Both the position numbers and the translations under genes were made by a program. This document shows positions 50,364 through 64,000 of a stretch of DNA of 64,000 nucleotides, in pieces; the first letter of the stretch is position 1, and each line of letters opens with the position of its first letter. Location of the stretch: positions 23,522,981 to 23,586,980 of the forward strand of contig NC_045147.1 of assembly GCF_008831285.2 (NCBI RefSeq). Direction: 5' to 3'. This DNA is from Nymphaea colorata (Eukaryota; Streptophyta; Magnoliopsida; Nymphaeales; Nymphaeaceae). The notes under the pieces were generated by a model. The model did no database searches, was not told where the DNA came from, and saw only the letters and a program-made list of their open reading frames with translations.

Positions 50364-53300
50364 TTATAGCCGTGAGGTTGCGCGCATGTTGGAAGCCTGC
50401 AACAGTTATAACCAGTAAATAAAAATTATAGTTGATCCAAAGATTTGTGAAACTGTAACCTACATGTATTTGGTGTACAGTGCATAAGATAACTCGTGCA
50501 ATAATTTTGCTTGTTGGCTCTTGCAAGCAGAGAATGTCTCTAGGATCAACTATGTTGTTTATCATCATTTGATACTCCTTCGTGGAAACAGACAAGCTAC
50601 TTATCCGTACCACTGATGATAGAATAAAAAAAAATGATGATGAAGGAAAACAGACTACTTGCCATAAGAACCAATAATAGAATATAATGCATTTGGTAAC
50701 TCCCAGCGATAGAAAGAATAAAGAAACGATCATGAAGAAAAAGTGAAGCTTTCTAACCAGAGAAATTCCTTTGGCAGCTCTTTCCTCCAGGTAAGCACAA
50801 GGTTTATAGGAACTGCCGTATTTTTCTGACCACTCGTTCAACCTTGAGTAAATGTACTTCGATCCCAATGAATCAGCCCAATGCATGACCCCACCCCTGG
50901 AATTTGATGAGGAGATCAGAACTATGATGCTTCTGCAACATGTTAGAAGGAAAGTCATATGAGAAGGATACGGTCACCTGTATGGAGGGAAGCCCATTCC
51001 CATAACTGATGCAACATCAAGATCAGACGATTTTACAGCTATGGCCTCCGCAAGAACACGGCATGCCTCATTTACCACAGGGAAGAAAACCATCTCCACG
51101 ATATCTTTGTCCTGCAGTTTCAGCGGCTGCTACCAACAGAACAAAGACAAGTCACAACCTCAACAACATCAAAGCTTGACCAAGAACATTCGACTTGGGA
51201 CAAAGCAACCCTAGCTTCTAATTCTTGGAATAATGAGTGCTTTGAGGGCCACTCATGGAAACCATTGTAAAATGAGGACAGGTTGTCCTTGTGTCAGGTA
51301 AAACAGGCTGAAAATAGAGCAAGTAGCCAGATAGTTAAGTGCATGGTTTGTTGGTGGTGTCAATCTGGTGAGGCATTATGAGTCATAAGCAACATACCTT
51401 TCACTGATTTTGCAAAATAAAACTTTTACCTTTCCATCCGTTGCAAGACCAGCAATGCTCCGTGACTTTTCGATATACTTTTTTATTTCAGGGTCTGGAG
51501 TGGCCTTCCGCCTTTCATCATATATATAGAAACCTTTGCGTGTTTTTTCACCTAAAAAGGGCCATTGTTAAGTTAGAAGTTTTTGTAGAACAAAATAATC
51601 TCATGCGGCAAATTGGATTGATGCTGACCAGCTCTCTTGTCTTCAAGCATGAGCGGTATAAGCATGGATTTGTACACTCTCTCAGAGAAATTCTCAAGGT
51701 ATTGCAAACCAGTTGCAACTGCTATATCAAAGCCCACCAGATCAGCTAGCCTACACAACGAAATAAATGCTTAATAGCTAGACATTGGCAGTTTTTAGAT
51801 ACCTTATTACTACTGCTATTCAAAAAAACTGACATCTGGGCATACGGCAACTCTAATGTACAAGAAGAGAAGATTGGATGCCCGTCAATTCACTTAAAAC
51901 TAAATTTTAATGAGTTCAATCATTTCAGTTTAACCTAGCTGAGTAAATGCCCACTTAGTGGTTGACCCAGCTTCCAGTTAAATCACCAGCTCAAACCACA
52001 GGCCTGAGTTCTTCGAGCAACTATAAAACTTCGAAATACTGGCACAATTTTTTTCTGCAAAAGCATGCGAATATGTATTTATTATTATCTTTTTTCATTT
52101 CATCATACCTGAATGGTCCCATTGGCATTCCAAATTTGGTAATCACACGATCAATGTGAAAAACATCAAGACCATGATCAACTAATAGCAAAGCCGACTG
52201 TGTATAAGGAAAGAACATTCTGTTCACAGCAAACCCAGTGCAGTTCCCAACGACAATAGGGGTTTTTCGAATCTTCTTGCCCACATCTATCAAATCAACA
52301 ATGACCTGTTGTGACGTCTGATGAGTCCGGACTATTTCCAGCAGGGGCATGATGTGGGCAGGACTGCAAGAATAACACCATCAGCTGGTCGAGAGGGAAA
52401 AAGAAAAACCTCAGCAAGGAAAATGGAAGCTCAGACTAAACATCTTACCTAAAAAAATGTGCTCCAACTATGCGATCATGAGATTTGGTATTTTGACCAA
52501 TCAAATTCAGATCTATTGTAGATGTATTTGATGCCAGAATGCAATGAGGTGAGCAGTGCTTTTCAAGGTCAGCAAAGATTTGTTGCTTCAGGTTTACATT
52601 TTCGATGACAGCCTGCTCAACGACATTTTTAGTGAATAAATAGATAGAAACAAGAAACTACTAGTACTTAGAGTAAGTTTCCACATCACCTCAATGACAA
52701 GGTCAACGTCCTTAAAGCCTTCATAGTCAAGAACACCTTTGAGCAGAGAAAATGTTTTCTCAAACTTTTCTTGGGTCATTTTTCCTTTTCTGACACGACT
52801 TTGCAGATTTGCTGAAATGTATCCATATCACAAAGAAGATTCTTTTCCAAGAGACTTCATATTCTAAACACCAATGACATAATGAAATAAATTTACTGGG
52901 AAGAATAAATGTAAAAGCATCACTACTAACCTCTCACTCTTTCTACTCCCGCCTGTAGAAACTGCGCATTTACTTCCTTAAGGATTACAGGGTAGTTACT
53001 CAATATCAAGGCAGTTGCAATTCCAGAGCCCATCAAACCCCCACCAAGAATGCCAACTTTACTTATTTTCCTTGGAACCAAACCAAGGTCAGTAACCCCT
53101 GGAACCTGTGACCTCAGGAAAACAATTGCAGTTTATATAAGCATTACATGGACAACACACATTCACCATATATATTGAAAGATGAAGAAAAGATGGCCTG
53201 ATCTATATCACAGGAAAACTTAAGCTGTGATCAGGCATGGCAGTAAATATCTCAAGTCTGGGTGTGTACTTTATTCTTATCGTGTCTTGAATTGAGATGC

Positions 53301-56300
53301 CACTTGTCAGAAGCCTGGCTTAAAGCTCCAATTGCCTGAGTTAATTTAGCTCAAGCTTCACTTGGCAAAGCTTATTCGAGCAAAGCCCGGCCATTGCATA
53401 AATACTTTGCTTTTTGCAGCAGGGTAGTCATTTGTTTTCAATCCACTCTAATTAAAAATCAAATAATGTCTTCATAATATATCAAAATAAACCTTCACGA
53501 GATAAGCAATGCATACTATAAGCAAATGTTGTATAGTATTACACAAAAACTTTCAAAAGGTTCAATGAACCTAAATCCACCATCTGGGATCAGCTTATTT
53601 AGCAACCAAGTCGATCACCTTGCCTGATTCTGGTTTATGCAGCCACAGATCCACAATCAAGCCCTTAGCAAGCATAAACCAAAGCTTCCCATGCTTCATG
53701 CTAAGCTTTATGTGAATGATTCTGTCTACACATGAGAGAGGCAGAGATAGAGACAGACAGACAGAGGTGTCAAAACCATTATGAATGAAAAGCAGTAAAA
53801 AGGGAACCAGACAGCGGTGGAATCGTGTCAATAAGGAATATCAAGCACCCAGTAGAAATGCTTCAGACAAGATGGCTAAGCCAATGGTCATCTTATACCA
53901 CCTTCAACTTATCTTTGGGCGAACGCAAAGACAAACCATGACGACCCTAAATTTATTATACATATGTCAGAAAATAGAAAATACCTTTGAGGTTCCACGT
54001 AGAGCGAAAAAGAAGTGCACCAAGCTCTTAGCAGTATCAGAAACAACAAGTTCCTGAAATGCATATACTTCCTGCCAATAGATTTGGAGTATCAGAAGTT
54101 TATCTTGAATGGTCCCACACTTTTCAACTATGAAAATAGAACACATGTAACAGCACTGATGTAAACCTTCCAAAGTCCTGCAACAGGGCCAGATACAATT
54201 CCCTCTTCAATAACATCAATACAAACCAAGGGATGTCTGAGATTTGGAGCCCGTTTCAGGGTTTGAGCCCTTGCAAACTTAAGTACTTCCCTTGCTTCCC
54301 CAAGAGGTTCAAGCTTGTCATTCTTGTAAAGACTGAGAACTTTTGGTCTTTTATAGTCAACGATATCAAGTGCCCATTGGCGTGCTCTGGCCACAATTTT
54401 GTCTGGCGTGGCTATTTCATCAACAAGGCCTGCGGCATGAGCTTCGTGTCCTCTTATTGGTTTTGACAACTTCAAGAAGGCACCGGGAAGGAGCAGGTAA
54501 TGAGTTAGATGACTTGCTAGAAAATAACCTAACTAGGACAAAACAAATAATTTTGTTCACACTTCACAAAAATGTACCAGAATCATCTCAAGTGCCTTAG
54601 TGAGCCCCACAAGCCGAGGAAGCCGCTGCGTGCCTGGGATCATGAACCATAATGCAATCAAATTATCAAACAACAAATGTTATGTACAAAATAGTGAAAT
54701 GAGAACTTCCATACTCTTACTAAAAATAATTATTTTTACACTAATTTATACAGTGAAGCAGAATCTCACACCGGACATTTTGACAACAGAAAATAAAAAT
54801 TCTGACTATTAAGGCCAGATAAACCGCTGGATTTACATATACTGAACAAACCCATTAGTTTTCTATGTAACCTGAGGATTCTCCAATGAGAACAAAACCA
54901 TTCACAAGTCAACCCAGAATAATCATGCAATAGTTGGAGTTTGTTTTGTAGCATACTTATATGTACATATTTAGAAATAATACATTGCCAAGTTTGTGTG
55001 TGAATATATTCAATTTTGCTAATGCAGCCCGTCCGGGTAATCCATGTTTTAATATTTTAAGGAGCTTCAGTAACGCTGCTTAAACAGATGCTTCCAAAAT
55101 CTTGACAACATGAACTTCCACCCAATTCTTCTTTTAAAATGAAATTACCTGAAGCTATATGGTTGTTATTTAACGAGAAAAAACTCCCAGAATTTTATGA
55201 ATTAAAATACCAGTAGAAAGATTTTTTGATGCATATGCCAAAGAAATAAATAAAAACAACCCAACAATTTAAGCTATTTTTTATGGAAGAATTACCTCCA
55301 AAACCAGGAATTATTCCCAGTTGAAGTTCTGGCAGACCTAGTTGAGCAGAGGAGGTTGAAACACGTGCATGGCATGCCTGATTAACTTATTCAGTCAAAT
55401 TGATCAAGATACAGGTACTAACATCAAGGAATCCAAGAAAAAAAGGAGCACATACCATAGCGATTTCAAGTCCTCCGCCAAGAGCAATTCCATCAATAGC
55501 AGCCACTGAAGGTTTCCTTGCACCTATACGAGGAAGGAAGGAAACAATAAATAATGCTGCAATATAGAAATGATAATGCCAATGTGTGGACGTGTGAATC
55601 ACAAGCACTACCTTCAAACAAATTGGTTATGACGTCTATGGATATGAAACCTGGTGGTGGCTGTTCCCCTGAACAAACATGGACAGATGTTCACCAGAAG
55701 TATAAATAACTTGCTGTCTGTAATTATAACTAAGTAATTTTACGTACTAGACTCTTTCTGCACTCCCTCAAAAGAAGTGATATCGAAACCACCCGAAAAT
55801 TTTCCATTTGCACCTGCTCATGAGAAGATAACAAGGGACACACAGGTCAGTCTGTATCTGTCTCTCGAAGATAAAATTTCATGTAATTCGACCACATTAC
55901 CTGTGACTACAATTGCCTTAACATCATTTCTCTCCAAGGCTTGCTCGTAATTCTCTTTCAAGCCATACAACACTGATCAAAGAAAAAAAAAAGGCAAAAT
56001 ATGATTGATTAAAATCAAAACGGAATCTGCTAGAACAATGAAAATAATACCAACAAAGAAAAAGTAACAACGAAAGCAATATTTTAACACTGAAAGAGGA
56101 AAAGGCATGACCATTAGTTTCATGCATATTGCGGCAGATAAAGGCATAAGAAAGCAAATTAGTAATTACTTTCTAAACAGAACATGATTTCAAGAATACT
56201 AGTTAACAAGTTACGACCATCCTTATTGGACGAACAACCCTATTGGGCATGTTAATGCCGATAGAGAGTGGTTAACCAAAGCGATGAGGAAGATAAATAG

Positions 56301-56976
56301 ATAAGAATATACGTAATGCAAAAGAATGACGAAGAAGAAGAAGAAATAATATGGGTAGATCAGTAGATGTAAACGCACTAAATACGAATTTACTTCTGGC
56401 TGATACCATTGAAGAAGAGAGCATGACGTTGCAGAGACCATCCACTAGAGGATCTAAATATTTTTTGGAATTGTTCACTTAACATAACCGCTCCAAGAAA
56501 ATGGGAATTCAAAAGGAAAATGGGAATTCAAAAGGGCGACCACAGGAGAAAACTGATAGATCCACCGTCGCGGTAAACCATTGCGGATAGTGGGGAGAAA
56601 AAGAGAAAGGGACTCTAGCCGACAAAACCAGCATGGCGACGAAAGGAAGGATGGAGGAACTGGATACACGATCCGCCAGATTCGTGGAGATAACATAAGA
56701 GCACCGAAAAAAGAAACATAGATACTAGAAACCGTCTCAAATCCGAAAACCCATGAAAACAAAAGGCACCCATCAGAGGAAGATAATACTCCTCAAACCT
56801 TCAGCTAAAAAAAGGACAAACTAAGAGCACCATTAAATTGCTAGTCGCTAATACGTTGTGAACCAGAACGCGGTCATACCATCGACCGATAGCGCATTAA
56901 CCGGTGGATGGATGATGGTGATGACAGCAACTCCATCAGCACCAACCTCCATCTGAGTCCTTCCCTTGCTGCCCAT
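50364..56976 (-). CDS. MFP2: Peroxisomal multifunctional protein (enoyl-CoA hydratase / 3-hydroxyacyl-CoA dehydrogenase)
   Basis: Catalyses the hydration and NAD-dependent dehydrogenation steps of fatty-acid beta-oxidation in peroxisomes or glyoxysomes. Eighteen exons read in one frame: 56880-56976, 55901-55972, 55748-55813, 55612-55668, 55456-55523, 55296-55377, 54578-54633, 54167-54469, 53985-54071, 52931-53105, 52690-52811, 52449-52612, 52109-52363, 51629-51750, 51430-51551, 50978-51126, 50758-50896 and 50364-50396. The 722 aa match the usual length. The hydratase domain holds both catalytic glutamates (Glu117 in GGGLEIA, Glu137 in GLPELQLG) and the motif IIPGFGGTQRLPRL. The dehydrogenase domain has the NAD-binding loop GGGLMGSG (317-324), HCILASNTSTI and the catalytic His447 in GAHFFSPAHIMPLLE. 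The protein ends in SRL, a PTS1 import signal. MFP2 fits better than AIM1 by eye, but this needs a tree. Confidence 0.95.
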
Positions 56977-57179
56977 ATCGTCGAATCACGGTTTGAAGCA
57001 GCAGTAAGAGATCCAAGAATGAGGGAAGAAGAAGGCAGAGAAGCGAACCCCCCAGAATGGTGAGGATCAGAAGCAATTAAAAGCAGGTGGGCGAAGATGT
57101 TGTTGAGCCGAAACGGCCGTTTCTGAGTCATGGATGACGCACCCCAAGCTCGGGAACTCCGACTCCCGGAAGGACGGTG

Positions 57180-59515
57180 GCGTGTTGGACTGTCAATAAA
57201 TGTTCTTTGATAAAATATCTGGATCTAACAGTTTTTTATTTAGACCAGATTCTCGTACTTAATCTCAGAGAAGAGCCTTCCTCCCCGCATTTGTCTGATA
57301 ATTTCTTTCCCATACGGGTTCGAACTGGAAGCTGGAATTGATTACAGGATAACCAATTAGTTTGAGCCCAGTAAATGTCCGAAAGCTAAACCCATTTAAT
57401 CTGTCAACAAAAAAAGAAAAAAAAAAAAAGAAGAAGAAGAAGATGCAGCTGCTTTTGATTGAGTTTCACTTAGATTTGAAGTCGAGGTTAAGTTATAATA
57501 GTAACAACTAAGATCTTGTCCTGCTATTAAAAATCAAGAAAAAATGAACTACCTTTTCGGGTGTATATACAAACAATAGTTGCGTTTTAACGGAAATTTT
57601 CTTTCCTCATGTCTATCTCAGAAACTAATTTACGTACGCAATTATAAATTATTTAATGCTTTGGTTCGGTTTTTGGCACATCCTTTTGGTATTTTATGCT
57701 AAGGATGTGAAAAATGTGATATTCGGATAATATCGTTGGGAAATAACCGTTATTCATGTTTGAGGCGTTGGATCCAAAGTAGATGATAGTTATGAGAAAT
57801 ACATTATTTTAAACAGGGTAATCCGTTGAAGGTGATATTAGCATTAAGCACGTTATTTAATATGTGATTTCACTCAATAGGTAAGTATTTTGCACATTCC
57901 ATTTGCAACAGTGGAATGATATAACACCGAAAACGCCCTCTATTAGCATAATAAATTTGCTATTCGATACAAATCTGTTAGGAGTAAATACATAATAAAT
58001 TTGTTTTATATAATTAGATGAAGCATGCTTTCATTAGTCTTAACCGATGACCTCTTACGAAATGGATGTCATTAAATCGAGTACTATAAAAATAATAAAA
58101 AGTAATTAACTGAAATATATTTTTAAAACAATTAAAAGGCCTTTTTCAGTAACAATATCAAGTTGGCAAATGGCATTAAAAAAGGGAAGCAAGTTACGGA
58201 ATAAACTAATCTTGGTCTTCTTTGACCGATTCAACAGACAGATTTCCGATTCCAATTTTCCTTCTTATTGGCGCGGACAGTAGCTTATTTGTGAGTCAGA
58301 TTCGAAAAGTTGTCAGTTTCCAGACTTCTCGATCATTCGGGGTTAAACAATCACTCTATTTTTGAAATATTTCTAACAAATAAACAGATGCTCGAATAAA
58401 TTTCTTTAAATTTTATCATGTTCTTGTCATTCCACCAAAAAAGAGTTGTGAAAGTATTAATCTTTTGGTTGCCGGTCTTCTCCCCTTTGCAGGTTGGATA
58501 CATTCATTTTCTTATCCATCGCTGTCGAAGTAATGACTTGGAAACCTCATGAATACGATTAAAATGCTTTGGTTGATGCAGCAAAACGCCGCATTCACAT
58601 AAGCACTTTTTGCTCGCGGCGCAAAATGTAAATTCATGAGTTCCAATGAGTGGTGTCTCCGCGATTGCACCAAAAAAGTATACATACATTAATGAATTCG
58701 TCAAACTAAAAGTTTGGATCATTCAATTCAAATTCTCATTTTGTTATCTCATATTAACCAAAGGTTTGACATAAGATTTTAATGGAATGTCTGATCTTAA
58801 TTTCATTGATGTCACACCTGCATTCTAGCTCTAATATTTTCGACAATGTTGCTTGGGGAAATCATGCCACGAAAGATACTTCAGCTAGAGTGTTCGTCAT
58901 AGCAAAAAAAAAAAAAAATCTTTATTGGAAATCAATTAAGAATATGTGCATATGATAGTTACATATTGGCTCGTGTGCTGAATGTCACATGATCAACTAA
59001 AATTGAAAAATACATTACTGGAAGTACCCTGAATCGTTGCTAGAACAATAAACCATTGTTGCATCATAAACGGTCGCTAATACTCGTGTGATCATTTTTT
59101 TTTTTAAGACACAAACTTTTCATTTTTAGTCATCTTAGGGTCCTTTCAACAAGTTGTTAAGAATTCAGTTTTTCATTTATCCCAGGCCGCTAGGTCAGGG
59201 ATAAAAATGGACCTTTCATGTGTTTGCTAAAAAAAAAAGGTAAACAAACATCATAATATGGTTATAAAAACTAGTTTGCTTTAGATCAAGTTGTTTTTAC
59301 AAAATCAGGGGTTTCCCTATGATCAAAATTTTGATGTTATATGAGCCGCTCAGTTTTTACTTATTACAAAAATAAGATCAACTTAAAAAAATGTTTAATT
59401 TAATCTATGTTTCCCATCAACATATTATTGAGATCATATATATTAGGCTAAACTACAAAAACAAAAACACCTTTATAGTTGTATTTAAGTAGCCTCGTTC
59501 TTGACTCTGACTAAT

Positions 59516-59549
<34 letters not shown>

Positions 59550-60400
59550 TAATATTATAGCTACAACTAAAAGTTTCATTCACATGAAGCTGGATATCAA
59601 CCAGTCTTGTCGTTATAACTATGTTATTCATAAATCATGATTTTAAAACGAAACTAAAAATATTGGGTGCCTTCATTTTGACGTTAGGCGCTTGGATTTT
59701 TTCAAGTGGAATGAATTAAGATGAACATCGCAAATGCACATCAACTTGATTGTGGCAGTAGTTAGCAAATTGATAAGATACCGGGTGGGTTTTGGTGAGA
59801 CCATGTTTGATTTTCCAATTAAATATCAAGTTTATGGTTGTCAACTCACGGAGGAAGGATACTGGGTTGAGATTTATGAATTTAAAGACAATATTTATAA
59901 TTTCATGGTGTAATTATTATACATTTAGGCAAAATATTTCATATTCTTATTGAAAATTAAAGCTATGAATTCTTATTAAATCTTAGCATTTCAAATGACC
60001 ACACTAAATTCATGAGAAAAAGAGAATATTTCGATCAGCGAGGTGACCCCTAATTTATTTAAGATGAACATACATAAGCTAACTTTATGGATTATGACCA
60101 TAAGAAGGGGGGAAATTGTATCAATTTTTGTTTTAATTAGATATAAAGATAAATAATAATAAAAATTTCCCAATCATTTTTAAGAACAATAATAATTTGT
60201 AGCTTATTTGTAACAAATTTTGAGTCTGAAAATGCTAAAATGCATAGATTGACAGCTAAATTGAAAAAAAACTCTCCAACCACGCAGTGAAAAAGAGAAG
60301 TTGAAGAACACGAGAACTGATGTTGTCTGCATTCAAGACATTTAAGCGGTAAACTTGAACAAGTTATTATATTCAATGCCTAAAAGGGCCCTCAATTGTG
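57180..60400. other. AT-rich intergenic region between MFP and the dynein light chain gene
   Basis: No gene is recognisable in this region between the two divergent genes. It holds poly-A/T runs and a compound (TA)n(CA)n microsatellite at about 59514-59549. Open frames are short and have no family resemblance. Upstream control sequence of both genes must lie here but no specific element can be named. Confidence 0.45.
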
Positions 60401-60517
60401 TTAATGACCTTTGAAACTTATTGTGGAATTTTCCAGTTTATTTCTGTGCATAAGAGTAACTTCTTCTGGAGTACAGACACTGTACCCCGAAGCTGTGTCC
60501 TTGCTCTTCCTTCGCTT

Positions 60518-60562
60518 GAGAGGGAGAGAGAGAGAGAGAGAGAGGGGAGAGAGAAAGAGAGA
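60518..60562 (+). promoter_or_regulatory. GA-rich 5' leader of the dynein light chain gene
   Basis: A run of gagaga repeats lies directly before the start codon at 60563. GA repeats in plant leaders are bound by BPC/GAGA-binding factors in known cases, but a function here is only inferred. Confidence 0.4.
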
Positions 60563-63500
60563 ATGACGGAGGAAAGCAGCATGAAGAAGGGCGGGATCAT
60601 CGTGCCAAAACCTTCCCCATCGGATCACCACGGCGGGAAGGATGAGCGGCGGCAGGCAAAGATCACCATCAAGAGCGCCGATATGAAGGAGGAGATGCAG
60701 AAGGAGGCCGTTGATCGTGCCCTAGCCGTGCGAACCCTACCTCCCTCATATTCCCTTCCACCAAGATCGATTCTCCTTCTATCCTTTCCGATTCTGTGTT
60801 CTTCTTCTTTTTCTTCTCGTTTCTATATATTTTTTTTCATTATTCTTTTCGTCGTTGTAGGCATTCGAGAAGCATGGCGTCGAGAAGGACGTCGCTGCTT
60901 ACATCAAGAAGGAGTTCGACAAATTGTACGGGCCCACCTGGCATTGCATCGTCGGCCGTAATTTTGGTACTCTATTTCTATAGGGATTGCTTTTGGTTCT
61001 TTTGGTGATAGGTGCCTGGGGTCTTCTACTTTATTCTGCTTTGATGTTTCTTATTGCTTTAGTTGTTCGTGGCTTCGTATTCCTTCTGTGGTCGATCTTC
61101 TTCCGTTGGTTAAATTGTGTTTTCGGGCTACTTTCGGGATGTTGGTCATTGTTAGTTTTGCATCTTTGCCTATTTCTCTGCAGATTTTTCTCCACGAGTC
61201 CCTCGTGACGAATCTCGTGAATACCAACTCGAAGATTCTTTCTACTCTCTGTTATAGTGTTGCTTCTCTCCAGTTCAGGACTTTGTTAGCTGCGATTGAT
61301 AGGTTTTGAAACGTGATGTGGGAAGCTTAAGCAGTATCACATTGCACATTAAGGTCTATGAGCTACTTCTTGTTAATCTATGTAAATATGTGATATACAG
61401 CAAGTAGGTGAAAATTGTATGCAAGTACTACTAAGAGATCAAGCGAATCGATCAACTCATTTCTGTGTTTCTTTTTAACTGGAAAAAGAACGCGAGCTCT
61501 AATATGGATATAACATAGATCTGCTGTTCAAATGAATAAATACACACACACACACACATGTCTATGTAGAAACTCGCAGGAGTTTGAATGTTGTTGCAAA
61601 GCTATAAATTCTGGGGTGCCTCAACCATAATGCCTGACTTCTATTTTTACTCTATCTCCGGGCGGTATTTGTATAAAACTACATTTTGCATCTGCCGGAA
61701 GCATAACCTATGAACAAAATTGGACCCATGAATATCTTTGTTTCATTTCCATTCTGTTCATGTGGTGTGAGTCGTGACACTTTGAGCAGTGAAAATATTT
61801 TGTTAGAACTTGGGAGGGGTTTTTTTGCTTGATAGTGAAATATTATGTAGCTTGACTTCGAGAAACCAGCACTACTTTATGGAAGTTTCCAGTAGAACAC
61901 TATTTCAGGATTCATTTTGTTCAACAAAGTGCTTTAAGAATAAAAGGTTGAGATTGTGACTGAAATAATTATGTTTCTAATTGTGGGTGACATTGGTATT
62001 TAGCTGTGCATTGAAAGAAGAAACCTTTGATCTCCAACTTGAAAATTGTAAGATTCTTTTGACTTTAGTGTCACATTTCTACAGTAGGCTAGGTGCTTAG
62101 CTGGCCAGAGGGATAAATGTTTAGCTGCACATGCTAATAGTTCCTTTTCAACTATTGGATCAAGTGCTGATTTTCTAATCAATGGTCATCTTCTGCAAAC
62201 AACAAAAAATTACATGAAACCAGTATTTACAAATTGAGGGGGTTAGTTGTGCCTGTACATGTGATATAATGGAATACTTCAGTGATTTAGTTTCAAGTTT
62301 TCAACTATGCTGATTAAGATGGGGGCAATTGTAAGTTTTCTAGTAAACAATGTTCAAGCATTGAACGCCTGCTAGGATATCCCTAGTGCATAGAAAATCA
62401 AAACAGGAGTGTCTCGGTGGTGTTGATTACGGATATCGATTTGGCCATTATGATATGCATGGTTATCCACAGTGCACCACATGGAGGGAGAAAATTGAAA
62501 AATCAAAGATGGACAATAGAAATAGTTTGGCTGATAAATTCTGTTGTAAATAATGCATAATGATAATGATCTCTTATAGAAGTAGCTACATATGAATAAA
62601 GTAGTGAAGGGATATAAAAAGATGAGAATGCAGGTGGACATGTGGTGCCAAAATGTATGATGTAAGCAAGCATTACTTTGTTGCTTGCTTCTAGTTTTCT
62701 ATGAATATTTTCTTTGAATATCAGTGACGTGTATTTTACTGTGCAGCTTTGTGTTGTGGTGAGTTTGGCATCCACCAGGGCTTTCTAAGGCATTCCAAAA
62801 GTTCCTCTTCCAATCTTCAACATGATTTTCTACATTCATTGAGATTGAGTTGATTGACTTCCAATGCTTGCTCAACCTCTTCGGAAAGCCATGTGTATCA
62901 CTATATCTCAATATTGACATGTTTCGGACTTTTAGTTGCCAAGTTTGGAAATGAGGCCTGCTGTTGATTTTCGTTTTTACTTGTTTAACCTACGGAGGAA
63001 AGCTGCTTGAGCACCTTCACGTGAGCTTTCCTCTACTTATGTCAATCAATTCATGGCTCTGATTATAGATTGATGGTTTATTGGTACGTTCATCTGTCAC
63101 ATGACATGAGGTGGCATTTATGTGTGGAGTTTTTTCAGTCTCTTTCTTCTGCCAAGTGTCATAACTCATAAGGCAATTGCCCTGTTAATTAGTTTTTCTT
63201 GTTGGGGATTTAGTACTTAATGTTGCTTTGTTTCTGGTGCCTTATTTTCCCTCACACCATGTTGGTGCAGGGAGTAAAGTATAAGTCTATCTTAATCAGA
63301 GACCTACAGTCATTTATTTTATTTGTTTGCTATGCCATTTCTTCAGTGCATGCGTACCCTTCTTTCTTTTACATCTTTACTGTGCTCCCTATAACTTGTA
63401 AAATGGGCTTCTTGCAGATACTAGAAGCACCTGAAACTTAACTGTCATTTGACCACTTCATTCAAGAGTGATGTTCCATGAGGGGTTACTTCTAGTCCAG

Positions 63501-64000
63501 CTTCTACCATTTTGCCCTTGATATGATTCTGAAGCACCATTTGGCATTTATTTTTTGGTTACCAGTTCTATTGCTTGTGCGATAATCCAATGCTGCCCTG
63601 TTGTCTTCCTGCTCCCATGTTTTTAGCTGCTCAGTGCTGCCATCAACCAATGCTTCCTGGTTATTTTAGTTTGACATGATATTGCTTGTACATAAACACT
63701 GATTATCTTTTCATGTAATTTTACTTAAAATTTGTTCAACATTATTATGTTCGTTCTCTCTGGCTTGTTCACATTATTATGTTTGTTCTCTCTGATTGCT
63801 ACTTTGGACACCTAATTTTCAACAAGAATTCCCTGGTTGTTGATTAAAGAGATCCACGTGGTTCTTTTAGCAAAAGATTTGCAATTGTTGCTGTAGTAAG
63901 AGGATAAGGGGCGATATTTCAGCTGCTCTCTATAATAACGGTTGACACTTCAATCCTAAATATTGTGCAGGATCTTACGTCACTCACGAAACAAACCACT
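60563..64000 (+). CDS. LC8-type dynein light chain, truncated by the window end
   Basis: LC8 proteins are small dimeric hubs that bind short linear motifs in many partners; plants keep them although they lack cytoplasmic dynein heavy chains. Exons are 60563-60727 and 60861-60966, then the start of exon 3 at 63971, which is cut at the window edge. The joins are GT-AG and keep one frame. Family signatures are [42 protein letters not shown] and, after a 3-kb intron, [10 protein letters not shown]. About 28 more residues are expected beyond the window. Relative to the 89-residue animal protein there is an N-terminal extension of roughly 30 residues, rich in Lys, Ser and Pro ([19 protein letters not shown]). 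Plants have several longer LC8 forms, so this is not unusual. The start is the first ATG after the GA-rich leader. Confidence 0.92.

Noticed and set aside
60398-60961. 187-aa open frame running through the first exons of the dynein light chain
   Set aside because: It starts in the leader and reads through the intron in a shifted frame; the LC8 frame is restored only by splicing 60727 to 60861.

Overview
This is nuclear DNA from a flowering plant. The genes have many introns with plant-type splice sites, and they belong to plant families: a ZFN-type CCCH protein, an AP2/ERF factor, an NPH3/BTB protein and a peroxisomal MFP2. The spaces between genes are AT-rich and hold TRIM, SINE and MITE-like elements and long TA/GA microsatellites. 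I cannot fix the lineage from the sequence alone.

Layout, left to right. (1) About 2.6-6.0 kb, minus strand: a CCCH zinc-finger gene (ZFN type). Four of the usual five fingers are present, and the last exon seems to lie left of the window. Downstream of the last visible exon is a ~1.1 kb palindrome made of two opposed TRIM retroelements. (2) 8.7-20.7 kb, plus strand: a complete 15-exon gene for a DUF255/SPATA20-like protein of about 809 aa. It has a CHWC thioredoxin-like motif split by an intron. Its introns contain a hAT-type MITE, an intact 453-bp TRIM and long microsatellites. (3) 21.5-25.3 kb, minus strand: a five-exon gene for a small lysine-tailed protein (about 152 aa) that I do not recognise. 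(4) 27.2-28.3 kb, minus strand: an intronless AP2/ERF factor of the LEP/PUCHI/FZP type. (5) 28.5-41.9 kb: a gene-poor stretch with repeat fragments and a GC-rich island full of ACGT motifs (about 34.9-35.7 kb). (6) 41.9-48.7 kb, plus strand: an NPH3/BTB gene very like SR1IP1 (four exons, 641 aa). (7) 50.4-57.0 kb, minus strand: a complete 18-exon peroxisomal multifunctional beta-oxidation gene (722 aa) ending in the PTS1 signal SRL. (8) 60.6 kb to the window end, plus strand: the 5' part of an LC8-type dynein light chain gene, cut off in its third exon.

The genes are independent housekeeping or regulatory loci, not a cluster. MFP2 acts in peroxisomal fatty-acid breakdown, the NPH3/BTB protein is a likely ubiquitin-ligase adaptor, the ERF is a likely meristem or organ-initiation regulator, and LC8 is a dimeric hub protein. 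I see no operon-like or novel multi-gene system. The more unusual signals are transposon structures with readable target-site duplications, two non-canonical GC-AG introns required by conserved protein joins, a 22-nt microexon carrying half of a redox motif, and the uncharacterised small basic protein. All exon boundaries were read by eye from GT/GC-AG sites, frame continuity and family similarity, not from transcripts.
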